20,788 bases of DNA from Hofstenia miamia. Lineage: Eukaryota > Xenacoelomorpha > Acoela. The stretch is taken from contig SCFE01000100.1 in the NCBI GenBank assembly GCA_004352715.1, positions 1,164,225 through 1,185,012 on the forward strand, in the 5' to 3' direction. This document shows positions 9,737 through 18,720 of this stretch, piece by piece; the stretch's first letter is position 1; each line of letters starts with the position of its first letter. The translations under genes and the position numbers were made by a program. The notes under the pieces are model-generated. The model was not told where the DNA came from. It did not search any database and was given only the letters and a program-made list of their open reading frames with translations.

Positions 9737-9932
9737 NNNNNNNNNNNNNNNNNNNNNNNNNNNNNNNNNNNNNNNNNNNNNNNNNNNNNNNNNNNNNNNN
9801 NNNNNNNNNNNNNNNNNNNNNNNNNNNNNNNNNNNNNNNNNNNNNNNNNNNNNNNNNNNNNNNNNNNNNNNNNNNNNNNNNNNNNNNNNNNNNNNNNNNN
9901 NNNNNNNNNNNNNNNNNNNNNATATATATATA
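9708..9932. repeat. (TA)n microsatellite interrupted by an assembly gap
   Basis: TA repeats at 9708-9736 and 9922-9932 flank 185 N at 9737-9921. The gap probably reflects failure to assemble through the simple repeat. Reading frames here are repeats of Tyr-Ile and are not genes. Confidence 0.95.
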
Positions 9933-10158
9933 AGCAGCTCGATTGGTATGATTTGGTTTTCGATGCTATTGTAATATCAATGGGGCTAACGCAGGTCTGA
10001 TTTTTCAGCTAAACATTACTAAAACTGTTCTGTATTTACAATGAAAGTATCATCTTATATACGATTTAGCTATTAACACATTTACAAACATGAGAAAACA
10101 CTAGAATAGTCGATAAATAACCAGCCCCAATACTACACTGTAATTTGACTGTCATTTT

Positions 10159-10610
10159 CTATAAGGTTAAGATTCGATGATTTTGCAGCTCATCAAAGAA
10201 CATCCATTTCCTGTCTACTAATCTGGCTACCTCATGAGTCATGACACATCCCGTGTGTACTTTTCAGTTGTCATTCTAAGAGATTCAAAACATTGCAAAT
10301 CCTTTTCAGTGTAAGGTACATATTGATTATGGAGAACCTTTAAATTGTCAATAGACTTTTACTTCCCTTCTAGCTAGAATAATGTTGAGATTAATCTCTA
10401 CACCATTGCGAAACATCTTCACCTGGTAATCTTCTTCCAATAGACTCTGGAGCTAGCTTTTTATTAGCAGGTCTTGGAAATCGGGTTGAGTAAGTCAAAA
10501 TATTATCAATATCCCTTGGAATTGAACACAGCAAGTGATTGGAATACGTTCTTTATGTAAAGCATCCCTTAACTACCGATATTTCTTAGGTGCACGATGA
10601 AAATTTGATT
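10159..10610 (-). pseudogene. Decayed coding sequence of unrecognised family
   Basis: Read on the minus strand, coding-like segments follow one another with frame changes and stops between them: HRAPKKYR then stop, LHKERIPITCCVQF, then PRDIDNILTYSTRFPRP and NKKLAPESIGRRLPGEDVSQ, then EINLNIILARREV, then KSIDNLKVLHNQYVPYTEK with DLQCFESLRMTTEKYTRDV, and finally MTHEVARLVDRKWMFFDELQ before a TAG at 10159-10161. The composition is mixed and charged, unlike the translation of AT-rich spacer, and the fragments are collinear with very short joints. That pattern fits an old pseudogene, perhaps an intronless retrocopy. I do not recognise the protein. The upstream limit is approximate. Confidence 0.5.
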
Positions 10611-10619
10611 GGATTTTTA

Positions 10620-11985
10620 TATTAGAATGGAGCAATATTTTATGCATTTCCAGTTAAATTGAAGACATTAAGAAACAAGTACATTCATAAACAATAAAAA
10701 TTTAAAAATTGTGAAGTATTCAACAAAATAAAATTGCTTACAACATTCATTTATAGAATTTTTGTAGTTTTGTGATTCCAATATTTAGGAAATTTTTTCC
10801 CAATACAAGCACGATAATTACTTTAAAATACAGCAAATAACATCTTTTATCTCCCTCCATATAATAGTGAACAAGCACTCTCAATAAATGAATTGATATT
10901 CTGACAAAATGGAGTAATTATTCCCAAGGGATAATTATATATCATTAATAATATATTGTCTAAGTACGACAGATATAAAAACTTATTACTAATATAATAG
11001 GAAAGCATCCCTTTTGAAGTATGTTGTAGAAATATTATAAAGAAAATTTCTCTATTATTATGACTGTTCTACAATATTTTCATAATTCTATTTTAAATAC
11101 TTGCAGTTAAGGTTCAACTGAGTGCTTAAAACAGTTATTGAGGAGTGTAGGAAGAGCATATATATGCTTAGTTATAACATAGCATTGTAAATAATGAAAA
11201 TATTTATACTGGACACACGTCACTTTTTTGCTTTGAAGGAAAAATTTTTATAACAAACATCAAAACACAACAAAAACCAGCATCATAAAAACTTTTTCCA
11301 TTTTCCTAAATTAGCATTTTATATTCTGTCAACTAGTGTCGTTTATTAACATCAGCTGCTTGTTCAAATTCTTAGGATAAAAACAACATACAAGAAATTT
11401 TGAGGAAAATTTTATGTTATAATATTAAAATAATTATCCTCTAACATGATTCTAAAATTTGAAATTATATTTCCAAACAATTATATATTTTCAACATATT
11501 TCATGGATTATACATGTATTTATGCTAATGTATATCGAACAGTATGCTTTCAAGTTTTTTACCAATTCCAAAGATGGGGAATTGATGTCGACATAATTGG
11601 TATCAGAAAACGCTTTGCTCACATCAGAAGTTGTAGAATGTTTTTACTTTTCATTTGGATTTTATGTTGGAGATATTTTTTGGACTGAATGTTTTAAATT
11701 GCGTTTTGTACGAAAAGAATATAAATTTCATTATAGACCTTAATGTGCTCGACTATGCATTTAACAAAATGTTAATTGTTTCATTTCTTTTTTTTAAGTC
11801 TCTAAATTATGTAATTTTATGCATTAAAACTAGGAATAAATGTAGGCATGAATTGGAGTAAAAACGTAAACGTTTAAATATACTTAAAAAGGTGTCCGTT
11901 AAATTTGTGCACATATGAATTAAATCTCTTACATGAAATATTAAAAAACTAATCAAAAAAGCTTATTTCTTATATCTATAAATTA
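10620..11985. other. AT-rich spacer downstream of the EF-hand gene
   Basis: No supported gene. Plus-strand frames at 11446-11688 and 11655-11861 are Phe/Ile-rich and lack motifs. A short AT hairpin lies at 10915-10937. The part next to 11985 should contain the 3' untranslated region of the EF-hand gene, but no canonical AATAAA is visible on the minus strand within about 100 bases of the stop. Confidence 0.5.
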
Positions 11986-12513
11986 CTATTCGCTATCTAT
12001 GTTTAGCATTATCCTCTTAAAGTCATCTTTGCCTATAGCACCATCTTCATCGTAGTCAGCATTGCATATAATATCATCTATCTCGTCATCGGTAAGATTT
12101 TCGCCCAATTGATTGAAAACAATTTTTAGTTCAGCTGACCTATATGATTTTATCAATAAATTCAAAGATTGACATAAAAATTTAACTTACCTAATATACC
12201 CATCTCCATCTTTATCAAAAATTGTAAACATCTTGTTAATATCTTCTTGAGTTATATCCGAATCTAACCATGGAAGCATCATGTAAACAAATTCATCAAA
12301 CTCTATTTTTCCATTGCCATCCATGTCAACTTCCTCTATGATGGCAACCATATCAGGGATTTCTGCATTGAAACCCAATAGCCTTAGTGCTTCAGCTAAC
12401 TCTTCTGCTGATATCGATCCAGTCCCATCAATGTCAAACAAATTGAACGCCTGTTTCAATTTGTTCAAGTCAGACCCATTCAAGTTTTTAACAGCTTCTT
12501 GAATCTCGCCCAT
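11986..12513 (-). CDS. Four-EF-hand calcium-binding protein, calmodulin/troponin C type (two coding exons)
   Basis: Calcium sensor of the calmodulin/troponin C superfamily. Coding exons are 12513-12191 (323 nt) and 12139-11986 (154 nt), giving 158 residues and a TAG stop. Four EF-hand loops are visible: DIDGTGSISAEE (27-38), DMDGNGKIEFDE (63-74), DKDGDGYIRSAE (100-111) and DYDEDGAIGKDD (136-147). The first three have canonical ligands with Glu at position 12; the fourth has Asp there, which could weaken calcium binding or favour magnesium. Between pairs 1-2 and 3-4 is a short linker, PWLDSDITQEDI, where calmodulin has its central helix. There is no signal peptide or membrane segment, so it is presumably cytosolic. 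Length fits troponin C (about 150-160) and slightly exceeds calmodulin (about 149). A muscle troponin C role is possible but unproved. The Met at 12513 gives the expected N-terminal helix; an AG at about 12527-12528 might be the acceptor of a 5' UTR intron. Confidence 0.9.
12140..12190 (-). other. 51-bp phase 2 intron of the EF-hand gene
   Basis: The donor reads AG|GTAAGT (minus strand, 12185-12190) and the acceptor ATATAG|G (12140-12145). Removing these 51 bases joins AG+G into an Arg codon (residue 108) inside the third EF loop and restores DKDGDGYIRSAE. Without removal the frame ends at once at TAA. A 51-bp intron is near the minimum for animals. Confidence 0.88.
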
Positions 12514-13218
12514 TGAAATTTTCTAGGTATATGAATAAATACTTAAGCATAATATATAACATAAGTGAATTTTGTTTTAAAGAAACAAGACCTAAGATCT
12601 GTTTCTCAGTGTCTCTTAAGCAAAGGTTAATGATAAATTTAACATGAAAATGATGATTTGCGAGATCAGTATCTACATAAAATAATGCCTGGACAATTTC
12701 GATTTAGTCTATTATTGATATAGTGAAACTTTGTAGTGGTTATCTTTGAAAATGCTCACACATACATTGTAAAATAACTGTAATGATACTATATATATAT
12801 ATATATATATATGTGTATGTATAGGTATTTAGCTTGTTAATCCAATGAAAGAGCACATAAATGCTATACTTTTATGAACTCAACATAAATTTTTCTTTGG
12901 TTAATTACTTGCAAAATTTTATTTGAGAAATATCAATAATTTACATTTCAGAATAGTGAAGGTGGGTATCGAAAATTACCGATAAAACTATAAATAGGAA
13001 AATTTGGCAATTTTCACTTTTAAATGACTTTGTTCTCCTTATCATTGTTTGTAATTAGTCCTACTTTTTTATCGCTATGCATGATCTCCTTTCTCTGTAT
13101 ATTGAAGTTACATCCAATCACCTCTTCGTACCTAAGATCGACTGTAACGCGTGTCATCTTGTTGTACATGACTTTATACATATTTTGTTTCAAATTTTTG
13201 AATTTTTCTATCAAACTA
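12514..13218. other. Spacer upstream of the EF-hand gene, with a TA microsatellite
   Basis: This should hold the promoter and 5' leader of the EF-hand gene, but I cannot point to a convincing core promoter. A minus-strand frame at 13020-13214 (64 codons, including TRVTVDLRYEEVIGCNF) looks mildly coding-like. It is unassigned and may be a repeat remnant or an exon of something else. Confidence 0.45.
12790..12812. repeat. (TA)n microsatellite
   Basis: Twenty-three alternating A/T bases followed by GTGTATGT. Confidence 0.95.
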
Positions 13219-13251
13219 CAGGGTGCTTAAGTTAGACTGTATATTTTGAAA
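13219..13251 (+). repeat. Left terminal inverted repeat
   Basis: Matches the complement of about 14227-14258, with three mismatches in the outer 29 bases. Confidence 0.88.
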
Positions 13252-13381
13252 TTGCTGTCATTTTACAAAAAGGCTTCGATTTAAATAATTTTTCTTTTAT
13301 TGTGCAGATAATAGAAGGAGAATTTATATTTAAAATGAAAATAAAAATTAGAGCTAGATCAAATGTTGAAAATATCCCCCA

Positions 13382-14082
13382 TTAATCCCAATGCATTTGA
13401 ATCTTGAAGTCTTGGAGTGCTTTTGCAACCTTTTCAGCTGTTACATTAGTACAAGCATTCACAATCACAGCAATCAAGTCAGGAACAATTCCTGGAATGA
13501 TGTCATAAACCATTTTCCTAAATGACATCACAGCCTAAAATCGAAAGGTATTTACACACGGAAAGTTCTTTGGGGTGTATTAAAGAACAACTTCGTTCGT
13601 TTTATGAGCTTGGAGCTGAGTCAAGAAACCAACATTTTTCATCAGAAAAGATAATTTTCGACAGAATAACTGATACAAAAATAAGTTTCTGTTGGAACCA
13701 ACAACGGAAAGTTAGTCGTATCTTGAAATTGACATCAGAAATTTTATGAATCTTGATCAATTTGTAAGGCTTCAAGCAAATTAGCTTTGCTTGTTTGGAG
13801 GTCCACTGCCGCTTTTCTTCGTGAGTCGTTTGAGTGTTGAAAAATATGACGTAAAACCCTTTGCTGCTGCAAAGCCGATGAAGTCCTGCCTGTGCCCCTT
13901 TGATTGCTCTTATTGACTTTGGAAACTGTCCCACATCTTTTTGAGCTGAAGTTGTTGCAACTTACTGCTTTCGCGAGGTCCAATATTAAATTTTCTCATA
14001 AATGCAAGCCGTACCTTGTTCCAGTACCTGTGAATGGAAGCAGAGCAATGATTTGTTTCTCTTGCTCGAGCGTAAAAGCCAT
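13382..14082 (-). pseudogene. Tc1/mariner-type transposase pseudogene
   Basis: The minus strand begins MAFTLEQEKQIIALLP at 14082, a typical transposase N-terminus, then meets a stop. Further motifs appear in other frames: RRKAAVDLQTSKANLLEAL near 13800, KPYKLIKIHKISDVNFKIR near 13750, and KIIFSDEKCWFLD near 13640, which is the first catalytic Asp region. A last open stretch, including MVYDIIPGIVPDLIAVIV and AEKVAKALQDFKIQMHWD, ends at a TAA at 13382-13384. The second catalytic Asp motif (Gln-Asp-x-Ala-Pro-x-His) is not visible. Only about 250 bp lie between SDEK and the stop, where the family usually has over 500, so an internal deletion is likely. The exact subfamily is not assigned. Confidence 0.72.
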
Positions 14083-14228
14083 CACACTTACATACTATAT
14101 GAAAGAATACGTTCGTGAAAGAATAAAAGTAAAATCGTAAAAGTATACGTAAAAATCTCCTTCAACTAGCTACACGTGGATATAAAAATATATTGCATAG
14201 ACAGTCTGCCATCGAAATGCAGTCTTTT

Positions 14229-14258
14229 AAAAATATACAGTCTAACTGAAACACCATG
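14229..14258 (-). repeat. Right terminal inverted repeat
   Basis: Complement of the left repeat, followed by TA at 14259-14260. Confidence 0.88.
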
Positions 14259-14382
14259 TATTTCTTGCATAATCTTCAAGTGTCAGACATTTCAGTTTTT
14301 GGTTTTCTTGATTTTTCAACCAATTAAGTTAACTTTACTGCTATGATACTGTCATTAATACATCTGTTTCCTTCTTAAGATC

Positions 14383-14496
14383 CTATTCGGCAGTCACCTT
14401 GTAATTCCTTTCCAAAAGCAGTTTTTGAGTTACTTTCGTTCCACTGGCGTCTGCGCTTACCTCTTTTGCTTTTCCTTCTGCATTTGGACTGAACAT
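14383..14496 (-). other. Small unassigned ORF, possibly exon or relic
   Basis: A 37-codon minus-strand frame with mixed composition (MFSPNAEGKAKEVSADASG near the start) in AT-rich surroundings. A donor-like GAG|GTAAGC occurs after codon 12, so it could be a first exon, or simply chance. No family is recognised and there is no supporting neighbour. Confidence 0.2.
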
Positions 14497-14821
14497 TTTT
14501 TCTTCACTATTTTCTCAGCTTACTTAGATCACAATTTAAGACAAATTTCTTGAAGGAGTTTTCAAGTTATCCATCATCCTTAAAGATTTATTTAATAGTT
14601 GATAATTAAAATCCTGATTATAAGTGAAACAATGTCTGCAACAAATCATAACTATTTATATTATTTCATTATAATAGAGGCAATAATACCTTTGGTACTT
14701 TTAAATTCATTAATATCCTTCCCACGAAAATTGAAAAATATTTACATAATTACACTGAAGCAATATGCATTACATAATCATTTTGTTATTAAGCCTTCAT
14801 TAATTCAATCTCCGCTTACGC

Positions 14822-14995
14822 ACATATGCATATATATATATATATATATATNNNNNNNNNNNNNNNNNNNNNNNNNNNNNNNNNNNNNNNNNNNNNNNNN
14901 NNNNNNNNNNNNNNNNNNNNNNNNNNNNNNNNNNNNNNNNNNNNNNNNNNNNNNNNNNNNNNNNNNNNNNNNNNNNNNNNNNNNNNNNNNACATA

Positions 14996-15028
<33 letters not shown>
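14822..15028. repeat. (TA)n microsatellite interrupted by an assembly gap, with repeated flanks
   Basis: ACATATGCAT followed by (AT)n occurs at 14822-14851 and again at 14991-15028, separated by 139 N (14852-14990). The same ten-base lead-in on both sides suggests either one locus represented twice or a longer repeat unit. The Tyr-Ile frames across it are not genes. Confidence 0.9.
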
Positions 15029-15037
<9 letters not shown>

Positions 15038-17396
15038 TTGAAAAATTAGAAAGAAAAAGAATCTGTAACATGGTTTCAAATGAACTTCCTAAATCTGGAT
15101 ACAGCTATGCATTTATTTTTCTATATCTTTAAAAGAACCTTATATTTTTACGGTTTTCCTCAATTAGCTCCTTCACTATTAAGTTATTGAAATGCTTACT
15201 GACATTGAAAAGTAAGTGGGATTTTTTATGTGCAGATTTTCCAAATTATCAATAAATATTGATTTTTGAATATTCCGAAATTAAACTATCAGCATAGAAT
15301 TTAACATATTGGTATTGGGCGGGTACTGATAAAACTTTTAAGGTTTTTAGAAATACTTTAGGGTTTAGTTCATGGCCATCTGAACCTGGAAAATATTTGC
15401 TACGGTTTCTTATGAATTTTTCCAAAGTTTAATATTTACTTCATTACTTATACTATTTGTGTTTTGATTTGTTTAACATTCGTTTATTTGTCTAAGCGAT
15501 TTACTAAATACGATAACTTAAAAGACTGCAAAGTGCAAATTACAAATTGCTATTCTTTTAATGTTTCATTTCCAGCTTCGGCTACATAGCAAAATGTGGT
15601 GCAAGGTCAGGGGTCGAGGCGCAGAAAATAGGGCACCGGGATTCAAAGGCTTTCAGATTTGAGATATCACCATTAGTTTGTGAGAGCTTAAATTTTTTAA
15701 TGAGGAATAGATATTCTTGGATTTATGTTAATGTGAAAACTCTTTTTTATGTATTTTTGAATGAAGCGATCTATTTACAGCATGTCGTTTCAAAAATAGA
15801 AAAACCCTTAACCAATGAATTTATGAGCTAAAGAATTAAGTGCGTTCTCTCGATTTATTACAAGTAATATGATGATATTACTTGAAACCGTTTTCTTCAA
15901 AATAATTAAGGAAATACATCGAAGTTTAAATTTCACACTGAAATAAACTAAATATACATTATTTTGAGTATTTTTCAGTTTGCTTTTAGAAGTGAATGCA
16001 TTGCTTGCTGTAAATACATTTCCATTATTGTCACCTAAAATTGAATTTTGAACATTAATAAGTATAAGGGTATTTGTAGAGAATAATCTGCGTTTTTCGG
16101 TGTGGTCTGATTGTACATTGATCTAGCCAAATGTATTGTGACAAAAAATTTTAGACATGTTATCTTTTAATGATCCCCATATTCTCACTAGCCCTATTTC
16201 TTCAACGCAACAATGTCTAAGATAGCTTTACTAAAAATTAAAAGCAGATGTCTTTATAAGAGCCACATATCATATAATGTGTGATCTATAGAAGATGATC
16301 AATATCCAGAATTAAGTTTTCTTAGTTGCAGTTAAGCACCAAAAATGGTATACCGTATGATATACTGTTGAACTTGTATAAATTATTTCAAACGATTGTC
16401 GTTATATACCTCAAACTTTTGAAAATTAATAAATTTTGATTGACAATCGCTTATTTGGCAATCAGTCAATTTATATTGCATTCAAAATATCCCAACTCAA
16501 ATAAATGTCATAATTGACATGCATCAGAATGACTGCTTATTAAAAAGACACTCTGGAGAAGAAAATTGTCAATTTTATTTTCCATCAAATTTGCAACCAC
16601 TTAATATTACATAAATAGCATAAAATTTCAAGATTATTAGAAAATTTAAATTATAATTTCGTCCATATTAATATTTTGGTTAAAACTGCGATATTCAATT
16701 GCTATGTGAAAGAATCTTAATTGTTTTCGCTATTTTTTTATTCGAGTTGGTTAGTTCTCAACTGATTGTTGGCGATCAGACGGTCCTGCATATTTTTATC
16801 AAATTCGAGTTGGGCAACATACTTTATATACTATTGTCTCTGTTTTGAATTTGGGAAATATCTTTGACTATGATCTCAATAGATGGGTCAGTCAAGTTGA
16901 CAGTAGAAAAAAATATCACTGTCTGACAATTGATCTTAGAAATTCCTTACCTTAGGGGTGTGCAGGTTTTATTGTTTAAGGAGTCTTCTACAGTTTGTTT
17001 TGAACTACACTGCAATTGCGATTTTCCAAAAAGATAAGAAGATCTCCACATCGAGGCTGTTCAGAAAATTTAGGATTCTTCCATTTAGAGAGTAAATTTA
17101 CTTTAAATTTGTTTGTTGTGTGCACAGATCTCTTTGCCTTGTTGAGCCTTTCTATCTGAATGAGCTACTATGTCCCTGCAATCCTCAAATGCACCTGAAG
17201 TCTGACATTATTTGCTTCTATAATAAGGGTGGAAGCAGCCTAGACTGACTCACTTTTATCAGTGGTAGGGGTAAAGCTGTCTTAGAGTCACAAACTCTTG
17301 CAAAACAGTATATTTGAAATGACTTACATTTATATTATCAATTTGTTTTGCAGCATCTATTCGAGGTTCTAAATTAATATTCATTTTTTTGCTTTT
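15029..17396. other. Long AT-rich spacer, nothing recognised
   Basis: Stops are frequent in all frames. A GC-richer patch at about 15590-15650, with GGTCAGGGGTCGAGGCGCAG, interrupts the AT-rich background but does not fold into a tRNA that I can see and has no element ends. No gene is called. Confidence 0.6.
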
Positions 17397-17468
17397 CCAT
17401 ACACTTTCTCTTTTTTTCCAGTTTTCTCTTCTCCATACACTTTCTCTTTTTTTCCAGTTTTCTCTTCC
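17397..17468. repeat. 36-bp tandem duplication
   Basis: Two adjacent 36-nt copies (17397-17432 and 17433-17468) beginning CCATACACTTTCTC match at 35 of 36 positions, differing only in the last base. Because 36 is divisible by three, the minus-strand frame repeats ENWKKRESVW, but the pyrimidine-rich sequence is more plausibly non-coding. Confidence 0.92.
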
Positions 17469-17496
17469 TGTTATTAATAACATGCTGATTATTTGA

Positions 17497-17758
17497 TTTA
17501 AAGCATGCTAGTTGATTGCTGCCCAAAGTAAAATAAACGTGAGTTGCGAGCCGGGCTCTGTCGATTTTTAAAAAACTACATGGGCTGTGAGTCGAGCTGA
17601 GCCAAATAACAGAGCCATGGTCAAAGGTTTAAAGCATGCTAGTTGATTGCTGCCCAAAGTAAAATAAACGTGAGTTGCGAGCCGGGCTCTTTCGATTTTT
17701 AAAAAACTACATGGGCTGTGAGTCGAGCTGAGCCAAATAACAGAGCCGTGGTCAAAGG
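17497..17758. repeat. 131-bp tandem duplication
   Basis: Copies 17497-17627 and 17628-17758 differ at two positions (GTCGAT against TTCGAT, and GCCATGG against GCCGTGG), about 98.5 percent identity. Each copy contains the palindrome GAGCCGGGCTC (17548-17558 and 17679-17689) and a related GAGTCGAGCTGAGCC. It is GC-richer than its surroundings and non-coding as far as I can tell. It may be part of a larger repeat family. Confidence 0.95.
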
Positions 17759-18419
17759 CTGACAAAAGCATATACTACATGCATAAATATAGATTGTGTG
17801 ACTTGAGGTCAAAATCTTGTCGATTTTAATAGCCTTCGTGTAGTTTATAGTACGGCCAGGTTTACATTAAGCAATTAAACTATCCAACGCCAATTTCCTG
17901 AATTTAATATTTTTCACGAAAACTAAATTGTGGTCAAAAACATTGTAACCAGACAATGAACACAGTTTAAGTGAAGTTTGTTTTTAATTTTGCCACGACC
18001 ACTAGCCATTTCAGCATATCAGTTGCGATATAATATATTGCGAGACGTGCATCTCATCCATATAGAATGCTCAAATTTAAGCCACCTTGTTTGACGATTG
18101 TGGGAAGTCTTTGTTGAACTTTACCCCATTAAATCATTTGCCGACAGCGTAGTTTTTACTCCTTAGTCGTCAGTACAGCTGAATAACTAAAACTATATAA
18201 ATCCAAACGAAATGTGTCATAAAAAGGAAACCGCATTTAATCTCTTTGACCTTTAACATTGATTTTAGTTATGTCTTGTTAATCATATCGCCTGTAAGCG
18301 CATGATGAACCTTTTTGCAGATAGATAGTTTCACAATACTACTTGCATCATATACGGTATTTACTAGGCCTTATAGGATTTCTATATGAAATATTATACA
18401 GCCTAATCCAGTTCCATAG
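17759..18419. other. Spacer without recognised features
   Basis: Mixed composition, no long frame, no RNA gene or element boundary that I can support. Confidence 0.55.
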
Positions 18420-18461
18420 ATGCCGCCCAAAAGGCTGCACTGCCATCGCGGACCTTATCGG

Positions 18462-18502
18462 GTCTGCGCCGCCAATAGTAGTCGGCTGACGGCGGCGCAC
18501 AC
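18462..18502. repeat. GC-rich inverted repeat (hairpin)
   Basis: Arms GTCTGCGCCGCC (18462-18473) and GGCGGCGCACAC (18491-18502) pair at 11 of 12 positions around a 17-nt loop. There is no U-run, and this is not a bacterial terminator context. Confidence 0.85.
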
Positions 18503-18625
18503 CTCTAGTCATCAGTTAAGTGTGTACCTGCTTCCACCGCATTATTTGCAATTTGTACTGTACAGCACATGCGATCTTGCTTTTCGTGGTGCATTGATTT
18601 TATATAAACCAGATTGTGAAACGCC

Positions 18626-18716
18626 AATGACTCGCGACCCAACCCCACTCGTCAAACACTGACCTACGATCCCATCCCACCCCACTCGTCTAGCACTGAC
18701 TCGCGACCATCTTCAC
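18626..18716 (+). repeat. Degenerate 32-37-nt tandem repeat, about 2.6 copies
   Basis: Copies at 18626-18657, 18658-18694 and a partial at 18695-18716 share ACTGACTCGCGACC and CCCCACTCGTC blocks with small insertions. Confidence 0.7.
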
Positions 18717-18720
18717 TAAA

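Larger units (their letters stand above)
13219..14258 (-). mobile_element. Tc1/mariner-type element, complete ends, dead
   Basis: The left end from 13219 reads CAGGGTGCTTAAGTTAGACT. The right end, reverse-complemented from 14258, reads CATGGTGTTTCAGTTAGACT. Both continue GTATATTTT, so 26 of 29 terminal bases match. A TA dinucleotide flanks each end (13217-13218 and 14259-14260), the expected target duplication. At 1040 bp it is somewhat short for an autonomous copy, and the enclosed transposase is broken and shortened. Confidence 0.85.
18420..18720. other. GC-rich island in AT-rich DNA
   Basis: About 300 bp clearly richer in G and C than everything around it, containing a strong hairpin (18462-18502) and a degenerate C-rich tandem repeat (18626-18716). 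The plus frame 18420-18662 is open for 80 codons (MPPKRLHCHRGPYRVCAANS at the start), but the open stretch follows from low stop density in GC-rich DNA and shows no known domain. It could be a fragment of a foreign or repetitive element; the ends are not defined. Confidence 0.5.

Noticed and set aside
9700-9942. GCTGC before and GCAGC after the TA-flanked gap, as possible inverted element ends
   Set aside because: Only five bases pair and the TA repeat between them makes the symmetry trivial.
11446-11861. Plus-strand hydrophobic ORFs as small membrane proteins
   Set aside because: Phe/Ile/Leu richness follows from AT-rich DNA; no conserved motif or coding-like third-position pattern.
12314-12502. 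Plus-strand 62-codon frame opposite the EF-hand gene
   Set aside because: It is the antisense shadow of exon 1; its Met/Ser-rich translation comes from the complement of EF-hand codons.
14599-15079. Frames rich in alternating Tyr and Ile around the gap near 14852
   Set aside because: Translation of (TA)n in every phase; not protein.
15590-15660. GC-richer patch as a tRNA or tRNA-derived SINE
   Set aside because: GGTCGAGGCG resembles part of a B box, but there is no matching A box, acceptor stem or anticodon arm.
17259-17483. Protein with repeated ENWKKRESVW units
   Set aside because: The repeat is a 36-bp DNA tandem duplication that happens to keep frame; a polypyrimidine tract explains the Lys/Arg/Glu translation of the other strand.
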